From assembly GCA_000402075.1 (NCBI GenBank), contig ARWO01000001.1, forward strand, positions 46,651 to 110,650: DNA of 64,000 nucleotides. The letters run 5' to 3'. The stretch comes from Thaumarchaeota archaeon SCGC AAA007-O23. GTDB lineage: Archaea > Thermoproteota > Nitrososphaeria > Nitrososphaerales > Nitrosopumilaceae. Shown here piece after piece: positions 41,536 through 50,096 of this stretch. Both the position numbers and the translations under genes were made by a program. The notes beneath the pieces were generated by a model that saw only the letters and a program-made list of their open reading frames with translations, was not told where the DNA came from and did no database searches. Each line of letters opens with the position of its first letter. Positions within the stretch are counted from its first letter, which is position 1.

Positions 41536-42696
41536 TCATTTGATTAAAGCAACCTCCTTCTCTACAATCTCTTCTAATGATTCATCAAATTCCAAATCTA
41601 TTTTTTTATTTTTAATACAATAGAGTAAGAATGGAAAATAAAGAGTTGAGAAAGTGCTTTTTGAAACATGCATCGTTTTTGCCAGAGAGCCAATAATGGA
41701 TTTTATTTTTGTGCCATCCCACCTGAGCCTGTTAAGAAGTGGCCATGAAAGATTATACTTTGAATAGCGAATAGGAATATTTTCTTTATACAATCCCAAA
41801 AGGATGGCATCCAGGTATCGTAATAGACGCCATTGCTGTGTTTTCATAATTTTCCCATATAACATATCAGCTTCGGAAATTACCTGTAAAAAATTTTGCA
41901 TGTCGTCCACAGAAATCTTGCTTGTTATAATACTAGAATAAAATGCATTAATTTTTTCTCTTGGGTTTATTCTGAGAGAATACAAAACAGATCTAGCTTC
42001 ATCGATCGAGTTTGCTTTGTAAAACGCATTGACCCCTTCTTCAACATCCAATGTTTCAAAGGATTTTTCAGTGGGTGGATCAAAACCAGTAACTCTTGCC
42101 TGTGTGAAATTAATCATAGAGCGGATATCACCTCTTGATTTTGTAACAAGTTTTGCTAAAGAATCAGAGTCAATTTTTACTCCCTCAAGTTGCAGTATTC
42201 TATTAAGGTAAAGCCGTAACAGTTTTGGCGATAATGGTTTCAGCTCTATTGTTTTCACAGTTTTTTTGATGCTTTTCATCTTGTCTGATGAATCTGTGTT
42301 TGCGGCAAGAACTATTGGTACAGTAGGCTCCTTCAAGATCTTGATTATAGCCTCACCACCACCGTAATCTGCTCTTCCATGTACACCATCTACCTCATCG
42401 ATGAAAATCATTGGAGTTCCTAAGACAGTTTGATTTCCCAAAACTGGGCTCAGAATCTCATTAATGTTTTTTTTATTTCTTACATCACTTGCATTAAGAC
42501 TGATTAGATCGTAACCAAATTGTTTTGCAGCAAGATTAGCTAGGGTTGTTTTACCAATACCTGGTGGACCAACTAGCAGAATTGGTTTTGTTCCCTTTTT
42601 CCAATTTGTAAACCATTCCACAAATAATTTCCTAGACTCTTCATTACCAATTAAATCAAGAAAGTTATTTGGACGGTATTTTTCTGACCACATCAT
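41536..42696 (-). CDS. rfcL: Replication factor C large subunit
   Basis: This 386-residue AAA+ clamp-loader subunit opens the PCNA ring on primed DNA. Motifs: MWSEKYRPNNFLDLIGNEES at the start, Walker A GPPGIGKTTLANLAA, Walker B FIDEVDGVHGRADYGG (large-subunit type), AANTDSSDKMKSIKKTVKTIEL sensor region and a C-terminal collar domain. The LISLNASDVRNKKNI segment is the large-subunit signature. It lacks the PIP-box tail seen in longer family members, since the end is DESLEEIVEKEVALIK. The unknown gene upstream is separated by 6 bp. Confidence 0.93.
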   Translation of the reverse strand: MMWSEKYRPNNFLDLIGNEESRKLFVEWFTNWKKGTKPILLVGPPGIGKTTLANLAAKQFGYDLISLNASDVRNKKNINEILSPVLGNQTVLGTPMIFIDEVDGVHGRADYGGGEAIIKILKEPTVPIVLAANTDSSDKMKSIKKTVKTIELKPLSPKLLRLYLNRILQLEGVKIDSDSLAKLVTKSRGDIRSMINFTQARVTGFDPPTEKSFETLDVEEGVNAFYKANSIDEARSVLYSLRINPREKINAFYSSIITSKISVDDMQNFLQVISEADMLYGKIMKTQQWRLLRYLDAILLGLYKENIPIRYSKYNLSWPLLNRLRWDGTKIKSIIGSLAKTMHVSKSTFSTLYFPFLLYCIKNKKIDLEFDESLEEIVEKEVALIK

Positions 42697-42702
42697 TAAA
42701 AA

Positions 42703-43818
42703 TCACTTTGGTAATTTAGTTGCAAGATCTGACCAGATGTTTTCCTTTTGCAGTCTTTTAAACCAAAATTCATTATAATGCTCCACGGTTAAAAATAAAA
42801 ATTCCAAAAATGGTCTGTGAGAAAAGTTTTCAGGCAAAAGTTCAAGTGCTTTTCTTGCATCACCCAGATACGTTTGGCTTCTTTCCATAGTTAATTCAAA
42901 TCCCTTTTTGACATCATTTGTAGATAGACTGTAATACAATGGCCATGATGGAATTTTTACAGCCCTATCTCTAATAGAGTCTTCAATCTCATTTCCACAT
43001 CCAACTGACTCAGAAGCTTTGCCCATTCCTATTCGAAAGATTTCTCCTAGTGGTTTTCGTGAAAGTGCCATGTTAGAACCGGCTGTGCCCATAACAGAGC
43101 GATATTTTTTATAACTCTCGTCAAGTTCTTTGTCAGTAATTGCCGTGGGATTTTGTTTTAATTTAGTATCAAGATATTGACCAACTCTAGCATCCTTGAA
43201 CCCATTTTCAAATTGTTTTAAAACTTCCTCTCCGCCTTTTGCAATTTTCTCTCTAGCTATCTTTAGTATGTATGGGTTCATCAACTTGTAATCATCCAGA
43301 TAATCCAAGTCTTCATCTTTGTCAACAATTCTGTCCATAGGCTCACTGAGATCAATTGCTATAATGTGCCCATCAACAATATCTTCTCTGAGTTCCGAAT
43401 TTTTATCCTGAAAATATTCCGTTGATGCATCAAACAGTGCATTAAACACAGGAAAAGTCATTTTCACAAAATTAGAATTTAGAATTCTTAAAACCCTATC
43501 ATTTAGAATGTCAAAGCTTTCAAGCTTTGACTTGATTGGATCAATTTGTGATGATTCTAAAATAATTTCGGTTGAGCCCACTTCCTCTCCAAATTTCTGC
43601 TGCGTAACATTAGGAGATGAATCAGATTTGATCTGTTGTAATAAAGCATTTGTAAATCGCGTTGCAAATTCAGGAAACTTTGTCTCATATTCTTCCTTGT
43701 ACTGTTTGAATTGTCTATATCCCTTAGACTTGAATAAGCCCTGTTTGATTATCTTCTTTCCTGATTTTGTTCCCATTAAGGAATTTTTACTGGTAACAGA
43801 TTCATCTTTTCCGCTCAC
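42703..43818 (-). CDS. Unknown protein in the rfcL operon (371 aa)
   Basis: I do not recognise this 371-residue soluble protein. It is rich in charged helices, with a basic N-terminal stretch (TKSGKKIIKQGLFKSKGYRQ), a central acidic part (DIVDGHIIAIDLSEPMDRIV, DKDEDLDYLDDYK), and a C-terminal helical part with aromatic residues (RPFLEFLFLTVEHYNEFWFK). It is the first gene of a likely unit with rfcL and the multi-cysteine protein. No signal peptide, membrane segment or obvious catalytic motif is seen. A role beside the clamp loader is conceivable but only from position. Confidence 0.78.
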   Translation of the reverse strand: MSGKDESVTSKNSLMGTKSGKKIIKQGLFKSKGYRQFKQYKEEYETKFPEFATRFTNALLQQIKSDSSPNVTQQKFGEEVGSTEIILESSQIDPIKSKLESFDILNDRVLRILNSNFVKMTFPVFNALFDASTEYFQDKNSELREDIVDGHIIAIDLSEPMDRIVDKDEDLDYLDDYKLMNPYILKIAREKIAKGGEEVLKQFENGFKDARVGQYLDTKLKQNPTAITDKELDESYKKYRSVMGTAGSNMALSRKPLGEIFRIGMGKASESVGCGNEIEDSIRDRAVKIPSWPLYYSLSTNDVKKGFELTMERSQTYLGDARKALELLPENFSHRPFLEFLFLTVEHYNEFWFKRLQKENIWSDLATKLPK

Positions 43819-43893
43819 AGAGTAATCTTTACAAATTGATATTTATGCCTTCAAAAAATTTTCACTTAAATTATGTTCTGATTGAAATTATCT

Positions 43894-44694
43894 ATGGATG
43901 CAATTGAAATTCTTCGTACTGTTTCAAAACTTGTTTATAAAAATGTCAAAGATCTAGCCGGAACTGCAGAAGCGGCATCAGGAGATTTTGGGAGAGGGGC
44001 AGGAGGAGATATTTCAAGAAACATAGACATGATTGCAGAAAAGACTGTAATTGACTACTTAAAGGAAATAAATTTTGATTGTGTAATACTTGGTGAAGAA
44101 TGTGGCAGAGTTGAGTTATCATCAAATCCAAAGGGCTTCATAATAATGGATGCGATAGATGGTTCAGCAAATGCTGTAAGAGGAATGCCATTTTTTTGTT
44201 GTTCGCTAGCATTTTCAACGGAAGAAAAACTTAGCTCGGTGACAGATGCTGTAGTTACAAATCTTTCAACGGGAGATCTTTACTCTGCTTCAAAGGATAA
44301 AGGTGCTTTCAAAAATGACAAACAAATTTCTGTACATAAAGAAAAACCGTTATACAAAATTGTTGGGATTAATAGTTCTGGTTCATCACCAGAATTAATG
44401 AATAGACTTACACCGATTTTTGAAAAACACCACCATATTAGACACATGGGTGCAAATGCCCTAGAGATGTCTATGCTCGCAGAAGGTCTAATTGATATTT
44501 TTATTGATCTTCGAAAAAAAATAAGAATTCAGGATCTAGCTGGAGGATATCTTTTGATTAAAGAGGCTGGCGGTTTGATACTAGATGAAAATTTGCAGCC
44601 ACTTGACTCTGATCTCAACTATGATACACGGTTATCTTTTGTTGCTGCAGCAAACAAAAACATTCTAGATGAAATTTTTTCATTAATAAAATAA
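43894..44694 (+). CDS. suhB: Inositol-monophosphatase-family phosphatase (IMPase/FBPase-like)
   Basis: The protein has 266 residues from the ATG at 43894; the frame is open from a TTG 12 bp earlier. Li-sensitive phosphatase motifs are present: LGEECGR (first metal Glu), IMDAIDGSANAVRGMPFF (D-x-I-D-G-x-x-N) and a late IQDLAGGYLLIKEAGGLILD. In archaea such enzymes dephosphorylate inositol 1-phosphate and fructose 1,6-bisphosphate. The early residues ASGDFGRGAGGDISRNIDMI contain the GGD signature. The substrate is not fixed by sequence. It is monocistronic, followed by opposing tRNA-Asp. Confidence 0.9.
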   Translation: MDAIEILRTVSKLVYKNVKDLAGTAEAASGDFGRGAGGDISRNIDMIAEKTVIDYLKEINFDCVILGEECGRVELSSNPKGFIIMDAIDGSANAVRGMPFFCCSLAFSTEEKLSSVTDAVVTNLSTGDLYSASKDKGAFKNDKQISVHKEKPLYKIVGINSSGSSPELMNRLTPIFEKHHHIRHMGANALEMSMLAEGLIDIFIDLRKKIRIQDLAGGYLLIKEAGGLILDENLQPLDSDLNYDTRLSFVAAANKNILDEIFSLIK

Positions 44695-44697
44695 TGG

Positions 44698-44772
44698 CGC
44701 CCTCGGCGGGATTTGAACACGCGTCTCAGCCGTGACAGGGCCGAATTCTAGACCGGGCTATACTACAAGGGC
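44698..44772 (-). tRNA. tRNA-Asp (GUC)
   Basis: A 75-nt cloverleaf on the minus strand: acceptor GCCCTTG/CGAGGGC, anticodon stem CGGCC/GGCTG with loop CTGTCAC (anticodon GTC) and discriminator G, as expected for Asp. The T loop is TTCAAAT, but the T stem GCGTG/CCCGC has a U-C mismatch at pair 52-62, which is unusual. No intron, no encoded CCA. Confidence 0.92.
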
Positions 44773-44794
44773 TCAATTAATCGATAAAAGCTTT

Positions 44795-44806
44795 CAATTT
44801 TAAAGT
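44795..44806 (-). promoter_or_regulatory. Candidate TATA box for tRNA-Asp
   Basis: Minus-strand ACTTTAAAATTG, centred about 28 bp before the tRNA 5' end, a normal box A distance for tRNA genes. Confidence 0.4.
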
Positions 44807-44865
44807 TTCCAGTTTTTAATGAAATCTGCAAAGACTAAATTATACAGTTTTTGGTATCTTGCTCG

Positions 44866-44942
44866 GGGTCTATAGCGCAGCCAGGTAGCGCACCGGACTT
44901 TTAATCCGGCTGTCGTGGGTTCGAATCCCACTAGACCCGCCA
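44866..44942 (+). tRNA. tRNA-Lys (UUU) with encoded CCA
   Basis: Cloverleaf with acceptor GGGTCTA/TAGACCC, anticodon stem CCGGA/TCCGG, loop CTTTTAA (anticodon TTT), T arm GTGGG TTCGAAT CCCAC, discriminator G and CCA in the DNA (44940-44942). No intron. AAATTATA lies about 26 bp upstream as a candidate TATA box. Confidence 0.96.
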
Positions 44943-44944
44943 TT

Positions 44945-45115
44945 TTAATGCTGATGTGTACATGTACAGGGAATCATCTCTGTGTTAAATGAGCAATCAT
45001 GCGGTCCATCAGTTTTCACATTCATTGGTATCTGCTTCATACATTCTGAATGTCTTCCTTTTTTACAAAACCAACACATTCCATGCTCTGAATCATTTAA
45101 CGAGTCTGACTCCAT
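44945..45115 (-). CDS. 56-residue Cys/His-rich mini-protein
   Basis: A 56-codon frame begins MESDSLNDSEHGMCWFCKKG and contains C-x2-C, HSEC, PHDC and a terminal CTCTHQH. Six Cys and five His in such a small protein strongly suggest a zinc or other metal site. It fills the space between tRNA-Lys and the ilvE end on the other strand with almost no slack. The frame lacks known homology that I can name. The motif spacing C-x2-C-x4-H-x2-C is zinc-knuckle-like. Confidence 0.68.
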   Translation of the reverse strand: MESDSLNDSEHGMCWFCKKGRHSECMKQIPMNVKTDGPHDCSFNTEMIPCTCTHQH

Positions 45116-45150
45116 ATTTATCACTAAATTAATTTAGTAAAAAACTTAGT

Positions 45151-46068
45151 TTAAGGAAGGTAACGTAGCCAAGAAGCAAATTTCTGATCTTTACCCATTA
45201 CAACATCCATAAACGATTTCTGCAGTGTCTTTGTAATATTTCCTATCTTACCATTTCCAATAGTTATTTTATTGATTTTTGCTACAGATTTTACTTCTGC
45301 CGCAGTGCCGGTCATGAAAACCTCATCAGCCTTTAACAATTCTTTTACTGTTATGTTTTTTTCAATTAATTTAATTCTGTTAGACTTTATCAATCGAATT
45401 ACGCTATCTCTTGTAATTCCGTTTAAGATGTCTGCATTCAACGGAGGCGTTTTAATTATTCCATTTTTTATGATGAAGATATTTTCAGCACTCCCCTCTG
45501 CAACTTTTCCACTTGAATTGAGCATGATAGCTTCATCATATCCGCTTTTGAGTGCTTCAACACGAGCTAAACCTGCATTTGAGTAATTTGCAGCGGATTT
45601 CGATTGCATTGGTTGAGATTTGGAATCAATTCTAATCCATTTTGAAATCTTGCATTTAGCCCCAGAAAATTTACCGGCTTTTGATTCCCCCATCTTCCAT
45701 TCCCAACATGAAATAGATACATCAACTTTGTTTAATGTAGGTGTAAGCCCCATACTTCCATATCCATAGTAAGCTATTGGTCTAATGTAGCATTCTTTCA
45801 AGCCACTAGTTTTTACTGTTTTAATTATAGCATCTATGATTTGCTTTTTTGTATAACGGATCTTCATGCCGTATAATTTGGCGGAATTGAAAAATCTGTC
45901 AACATGTTCTGGTAGCCGAAAAATTGCAGAACCGCTAGGAGTATTATAGCATCTTATTCCTTCAAAGACGGCAGTAGAATAATGTAAGGCATGAGTTAGA
46001 ACATGTATTTTTGCATTCTTGAATGGAACCAATTTTCCATTCATCCAAATCTTTCCTACTTCTTTCAT
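45151..46068 (-). CDS. ilvE: Branched-chain amino acid aminotransferase
   Basis: This 305-residue class IV PLP aminotransferase completes valine, leucine and isoleucine synthesis. Motifs: GKIWMNGKLVPFKNAKIHVLTHALHYSTAVFEGIRCY (N-terminal family hallmark), RPIAYYGYGSMGLTP, the PLP lysine in QSKSAANYSNAGLA, and AEGSAENIFIIKNG with GITRDSVI. TGTAAEVKSVAKI is the phosphate-binding end region. Length is normal. It follows aspartate kinase on the same strand with 38 bp between, forming a small amino-acid cluster. Confidence 0.94.
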   Translation of the reverse strand: MKEVGKIWMNGKLVPFKNAKIHVLTHALHYSTAVFEGIRCYNTPSGSAIFRLPEHVDRFFNSAKLYGMKIRYTKKQIIDAIIKTVKTSGLKECYIRPIAYYGYGSMGLTPTLNKVDVSISCWEWKMGESKAGKFSGAKCKISKWIRIDSKSQPMQSKSAANYSNAGLARVEALKSGYDEAIMLNSSGKVAEGSAENIFIIKNGIIKTPPLNADILNGITRDSVIRLIKSNRIKLIEKNITVKELLKADEVFMTGTAAEVKSVAKINKITIGNGKIGNITKTLQKSFMDVVMGKDQKFASWLRYLP

Positions 46069-46106
46069 ATGGGTTGATCCAATTTTGGTAATTTAAATAA
46101 TTGTGC

Positions 46107-47522
46107 CTAAATGAATTTGATATTAGAGCGTTCTTCATGAATTGCACTAATTGCTCTTTCAATATTATTCCCCGAATCTTCTACTACAACTATAATTCTT
46201 GAGGTTTCTTCTTGTGCGTCTATATTCAGTATGTTTAATCCAGATTCACCTATCTTTGCGCTAGTTTTTGAAACAATTTGTTGGACTCTCCACATTTCAT
46301 CCCCAATCAATGTGATTACTCCTCTATTATAGGTGATAGTTGCAAGTGGATCAAATCCTAAAACATATTTTTCATTTCTTTTAATATAATCACCATCAAG
46401 GAATAATATCCTAGAAAATTTTATTCCGTCTTTAGTAAATGGTGAAAGTATTACAAACTCACTGTATCTTTTTTTATTTTCAAGTGACTCTAACAGTTTG
46501 TGCACAAACTCATCCTCTATTCTTAAAATTGCACAATTCTTTTTTCCAGTAATGATTTTAATCGGATGACCGTTATCGTTATTTGGCTTTCTTTCAATTG
46601 TTGTAGTTTTCTCAGGATTTCTTATGTCTGTGATAACTATCGGAAGTGAAACGCCGTTTTCTAAAATTTCTTTAATGGCAATTGGATCTAGTATATTCAT
46701 TCCGAACATTCCAGCTAATCTTGCCTCGTTGTATGAAATACTGCGTACTTCAGTCAGTCCGTCTTTGACAATTCTAGGATCAGCAGAAACAACAGAACTG
46801 TCCTTTTCTAAATCAATTTTTACATCAAACTTCTTCTGCAGCAAAATTCCCAAGTCGGCAGCTGTCCTGTCAGAGCCACCCCTCTCATATGTTGTTACAA
46901 TTCCACTTGTGGTACGACCTATGAAACCACCAATTGTAATTACTTGGTTTTCATCAAGTAATTTTTCAAGAAATTCAATCTTTTTGCTAGATTCTGATGC
47001 AAGGAAGTTTGTAGATTCAATATTACTGTCGGTTATTATTGGCCAGTTATCCAGACCTACAACTTTTGATTTGATTCCCTGACTCTGTAGGATGTATTCC
47101 ATCATATATGACATCAAAATTTCACCAGAATATGCTAAAGTTTTAGAACGAACCTCGTCAGCAAATTCCTTCTTTTCCATAGCTTTTTCTAATTCAATCC
47201 TAACCACATCTAAACAGTCATCAATTGCAATTCTACACTTTTCTTGAAATTCTGAACTTACTAGTTCCAAAATTTTTTCATATGTTTTTCTTAAAATAAT
47301 TAAATCAAATGCCTTTCCTTCTTCAGCTCTTTTTCCAAGATCTAACGCAACATCCGTTAATGATCTGTGTTTTCCTTCAACAACAGTTAAGGGAGCTGAA
47401 AAAACAGCTATCACTTTGGCATCCTCACTTAGGGAGTTGATCCTTTGAATTATTATCGGTATGGATATTCCATCAACCCCAATTACACTCCCGCCAAATT
47501 TTGCAACTACTATTGAATTCAT
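46107..47522 (-). CDS. lysC: Aspartate kinase
   Basis: This 471-residue enzyme phosphorylates aspartate at the head of lysine, threonine and methionine synthesis. The kinase part has VAKFGGSVIGVDG (K-F-G-G-S), ITIGGFIGRTTSGIVTTYERGGSDRTAADLG and the VVSADPRIV motif. Two C-terminal ACT domains (LNILNIDAQEETSRIIVVVED) imply feedback regulation by an amino acid. It is monofunctional, with no fused homoserine dehydrogenase. The start is ATG, and tRNA-Val lies downstream of its promoter on the opposite strand. Confidence 0.94.
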   Translation of the reverse strand: MNSIVVAKFGGSVIGVDGISIPIIIQRINSLSEDAKVIAVFSAPLTVVEGKHRSLTDVALDLGKRAEEGKAFDLIILRKTYEKILELVSSEFQEKCRIAIDDCLDVVRIELEKAMEKKEFADEVRSKTLAYSGEILMSYMMEYILQSQGIKSKVVGLDNWPIITDSNIESTNFLASESSKKIEFLEKLLDENQVITIGGFIGRTTSGIVTTYERGGSDRTAADLGILLQKKFDVKIDLEKDSSVVSADPRIVKDGLTEVRSISYNEARLAGMFGMNILDPIAIKEILENGVSLPIVITDIRNPEKTTTIERKPNNDNGHPIKIITGKKNCAILRIEDEFVHKLLESLENKKRYSEFVILSPFTKDGIKFSRILFLDGDYIKRNEKYVLGFDPLATITYNRGVITLIGDEMWRVQQIVSKTSAKIGESGLNILNIDAQEETSRIIVVVEDSGNNIERAISAIHEERSNIKFI

Positions 47523-47622
47523 TATTTAATAAGAAAAACTTGCACTATTATTCGTTAGTTTGATTTTGTTATTTTTTGTGCTGACTTGTTATCAGTTATA
47601 ATCAAAAAACAACTTCTCAAAG

Positions 47623-47628
47623 TTTAAA
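47623..47628 (+). promoter_or_regulatory. Candidate TATA box for tRNA-Val
   Basis: TTTAAA centred about 28 bp before the tRNA-Val 5' end. Confidence 0.45.
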
Positions 47629-47652
47629 TGGTTTTTAACAAGGAAATTTGCT

Positions 47653-47727
47653 GGGTCCATGGTCCAGGTCGGTTATGACGTCGCCCTTACACGGCGAAAA
47701 TCCAGGGTTCAAATCCCTGTGGACCCA
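47653..47727 (+). tRNA. tRNA-Val (UAC)
   Basis: A 75-nt cloverleaf: acceptor GGGTCCA/TGGACCC, anticodon stem TCGCC/GGCGA with loop CTTACAC (anticodon TAC), T arm CAGGG TTCAAAT CCCTG, discriminator A. No intron and no encoded CCA. Confidence 0.95.
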
Positions 47728-47785
47728 TTATAGTTATTCAACAAATCAATTTTGGAAGTTTGGATTATAATCTATCAGACTATCC

Positions 47786-48277
47786 TCACGTAAGATATGC
47801 AGATATTTGAGTTACACACTCGTCAAGAGGATTAGTTTCTGTATTCACAATTAGTTCAGGATTATCTGGGATCTCGTAATCAGTATGTATTCCTATGAAA
47901 TCCTTGATTTCATTTCGTCTGGCTTTTTTGTACATGCCTTTAACATCTCTTTCCTCACAAGTAGAAAGTGAGCACTTGAGGTGCACTTCAATAAACTTGT
48001 TATCGCCTATAATTTTACGTGCGTCTTCTCTATTTTCCTTAAATGGGCTAATAAGAGAAACACAAACAGGCTTAGACATTGAAAAATCTTTTGCCAGATT
48101 AGCAACTTTCCTGTTGTTTTCGTTTATACCTTCTCTTGAAAAATCGCTTGACGATGACTGCGCTCTAAGTTCATCTCCGTCAAGTACGACCAACTCGGGC
48201 ATAAGTTTCTGTAACTTTCTTGCTATAGTTGTCTTGCCAGAACACGGCAATCCTGTCATCCAAAGTACAAACGGCAT
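47786..48277 (-). CDS. cysC: Adenylyl-sulfate kinase
   Basis: This 163-residue P-loop kinase phosphorylates APS to PAPS. Visible: Walker A GLPCSGKTTIAR, LDGDELRAQSSSSDFSREGINENNRKVANLA (the APS-kinase signature D-G-D-x-x-R and F-S-x-x-x-R-x-x-N) and VSLISPFKENREDARKIIG. IKDFIGIHTDYEIPDNPELIV is the C-terminal substrate loop. Length is slightly short but complete. It follows the radical SAM gene by 18 bp on the same strand; no ATP sulfurylase is adjacent. PAPS could serve sulfation of lipids or glycans as well as assimilation. Confidence 0.93.
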   Translation of the reverse strand: MPFVLWMTGLPCSGKTTIARKLQKLMPELVVLDGDELRAQSSSSDFSREGINENNRKVANLAKDFSMSKPVCVSLISPFKENREDARKIIGDNKFIEVHLKCSLSTCEERDVKGMYKKARRNEIKDFIGIHTDYEIPDNPELIVNTETNPLDECVTQISAYLT

Positions 48278-48295
48278 TTAACATTCTCCAAATTT

Positions 48296-49177
48296 TTAGA
48301 AAGCTCTGAATCCTTCTGGTCTGACATTTTCGGGATGCTCTTTTAACCAAACTATTTTTTTAAGTATTTCGTCTTTTTCGTCAGGGAAAATGCCACCAAT
48401 ATTGTATGCATTAGAACCATGATTTGCTCTAAATACCATTTTTTCTTTGACATCAATTTGCTGAACTAAATCATGTAGTTCAGCCAAAGCCTCATCATCA
48501 TTGATTGGATGAAATTCCTCCCCAAACTTTGTTAGGAATTCTTCCTTAACGCCTGTTTCTAAAATTAAAGTTAACGTGCCAAGATAATGTGGTGATGAAG
48601 CATTAACAACACGTGCTGTGCCTTTGATGTGTTCCTTGGTGTAGGTTTTTCCTCCAAGTCCTAAAATAATAATACATGATAATGTAAAGCCTGCTTCTAT
48701 TGCTTTTCTGCATGCTCTTATGATCGTTTCAGATGTAGCTCCTTTTGTAATCTTCCTTAAAATAATATCAGAGCCGCTTTCTATTCCAAGGTATAACATA
48801 TTCAAACCTGCCTGATTCATTTTTTTCAATTCGTCTGGAGTTTTTTTGAGTAAATTCATAGGCATTGCATAACAAGATACTCTTTCCAATTTTTGAAAAC
48901 TGCCGTAAAGATATTCGACTATCCTAATCATATAATCCGTTGATAAATTCAGTGCATCTCCATCTGCAAGAAAAATTCTAGTTGTTTCTGGAAGCTGTTT
49001 TGCCATCAGGTCAATTTCAGTTTTGACTTCATCCCACGGTCTTTCACTGTATTCCTTATTTCTATACATATCACAAAATGAACATTCGTTGAATGAACAA
49101 CCAATTGTGATTTGAAAGATTAGTGATTTCGCCTCAGATGGCGGTCTATAAACTGGTTCAGCGTAATTTAACATCAT
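48296..49177 (-). CDS. Radical SAM protein of unknown specificity
   Basis: This 293-residue protein has a radical SAM [4Fe-4S] motif GCSFNECSFCDMYRNKEY with C-x4-C-x2-C spacing, the variant used by a family resembling HemN/Elp3-like enzymes. The core barrel contains TRIFLADGDALNLS, LNMLYLGIESGSDIILRKITKGA (the SAM-binding GxESG region), and FTLSCIIILGLGGKT. No second cluster domain or B12-binding domain is seen. Start ATG codons at residues 1 and 2 are both possible. It precedes cysC; the reaction is unknown. Confidence 0.88.
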   Translation of the reverse strand: MMLNYAEPVYRPPSEAKSLIFQITIGCSFNECSFCDMYRNKEYSERPWDEVKTEIDLMAKQLPETTRIFLADGDALNLSTDYMIRIVEYLYGSFQKLERVSCYAMPMNLLKKTPDELKKMNQAGLNMLYLGIESGSDIILRKITKGATSETIIRACRKAIEAGFTLSCIIILGLGGKTYTKEHIKGTARVVNASSPHYLGTLTLILETGVKEEFLTKFGEEFHPINDDEALAELHDLVQQIDVKEKMVFRANHGSNAYNIGGIFPDEKDEILKKIVWLKEHPENVRPEGFRAF

Positions 49178-49247
49178 GATTTAGACTTGTCAAAGTTCTA
49201 ATTTATCGTTTCTCTACGCATAAAAAGAAAGTAATTCTGAGTAAGGT

Positions 49248-49700
49248 ATGAAACAAAAATACAAGGAATATCTGAGCCTAAACAAAAATATTCTTTTGGC
49301 GTTTGCTGCTTCAATAACAATTTCAGCTATTGCGGCTGATTACTTTTCTGATCAGTATGACTACCTTAACACCACATTAACTTTGGCAGTTGATTATGGG
49401 GTATTTTTTTCAATATTTGGCATATTGTTCTATATTGATAACAGAAAAAAATACAGGACTGAAACTGGTGAGCTGAAAAAATCACTGTTAAAGTCAGATT
49501 TGATCAAAATTATAACTTCTCTTGGAATCGGGGAAGTTGTTTATACAATTGTAAGGTGGAGTTTGCAATACTATTTACTACAAATTGAGTATGATGCATA
49601 TCTAGCATCAATTATTTCACAAATGATTTCTACCGTAGTTTACATGATAGTTTTAAACTTGAGTGTGAAGATGGCTAGATTGTATAAAGATGACACTTAG
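49248..49700 (+). CDS. Four-helix membrane protein of unknown function
   Basis: This 150-residue protein has about four membrane segments (around residues 15-33, 42-62, 86-108 and 118-138). The basic stretch RKKYRTETGELKKSLLKSD lies between the second and third. No known transporter or enzyme motif is apparent. The last 11 bp overlap the RNase HI-like gene, so the two are probably translated together. It is divergent from the radical SAM gene. Confidence 0.75.
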   Translation: MKQKYKEYLSLNKNILLAFAASITISAIAADYFSDQYDYLNTTLTLAVDYGVFFSIFGILFYIDNRKKYRTETGELKKSLLKSDLIKIITSLGIGEVVYTIVRWSLQYYLLQIEYDAYLASIISQMISTVVYMIVLNLSVKMARLYKDDT

Positions 49701-50046
49701 CATTTACGTTGATGGATCTGGAGGAGCCAACTCTGGTTATGGGTTTTTTGTAAATGAGACAGGTGAGTCATTCTACGAAAACAAATCTGATATAACTAAT
49801 AATCAAGCGGAATACATGGCAATAATCTCCACATTAAGAAAATTTGAAAACTCAAATGATGAAATTAAAATTTTCAGCGATTCAAAGAATACAGTCAATC
49901 AACTAAATCATGAATTTGCAATTAACAATGATAAGCTACGTTCCCTAGCAAGAGAGGCATGGTCACTAATGGCAAACTTTTCCAATCTTACACTTACGTG
50001 GGTTCCAAGGAGTAAAAATCTTGCAGGAAAAATGTTAGGCAGTTAA
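49690..50046 (+). CDS. rnhA: RNase HI-like protein lacking the last catalytic Asp
   Basis: This 118-residue protein has an RNase H fold: IYVDGSGGANSGYGFFV with the first Asp, DITNNQAEYMAIISTLRKF with Glu, and IKIFSDSKNTVNQL with the second Asp. The fourth position, normally in an N-x-A-D motif at the end (as in WVPRxxNxxAD), reads WVPRSKNLAGKMLGS, so Gly replaces Asp and the C terminus stops right after. The enzyme may cleave weakly or have another function. The N-terminal hybrid-binding domain is absent, normal for archaeal forms. It overlaps the membrane-protein gene. Confidence 0.8.
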   Translation: MTLSIYVDGSGGANSGYGFFVNETGESFYENKSDITNNQAEYMAIISTLRKFENSNDEIKIFSDSKNTVNQLNHEFAINNDKLRSLAREAWSLMANFSNLTLTWVPRSKNLAGKMLGS

Positions 50047-50096
50047 ATAATCATGAATAACTTTATTATGGAAAATTAGTTGAGGAATTCATCATA

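Noticed and set aside
46624..47082. A 152-codon open frame on the plus strand opposite aspartate kinase
   Set aside because: It lies wholly inside lysC, whose motifs are secure, and its composition is that of an antisense shadow.
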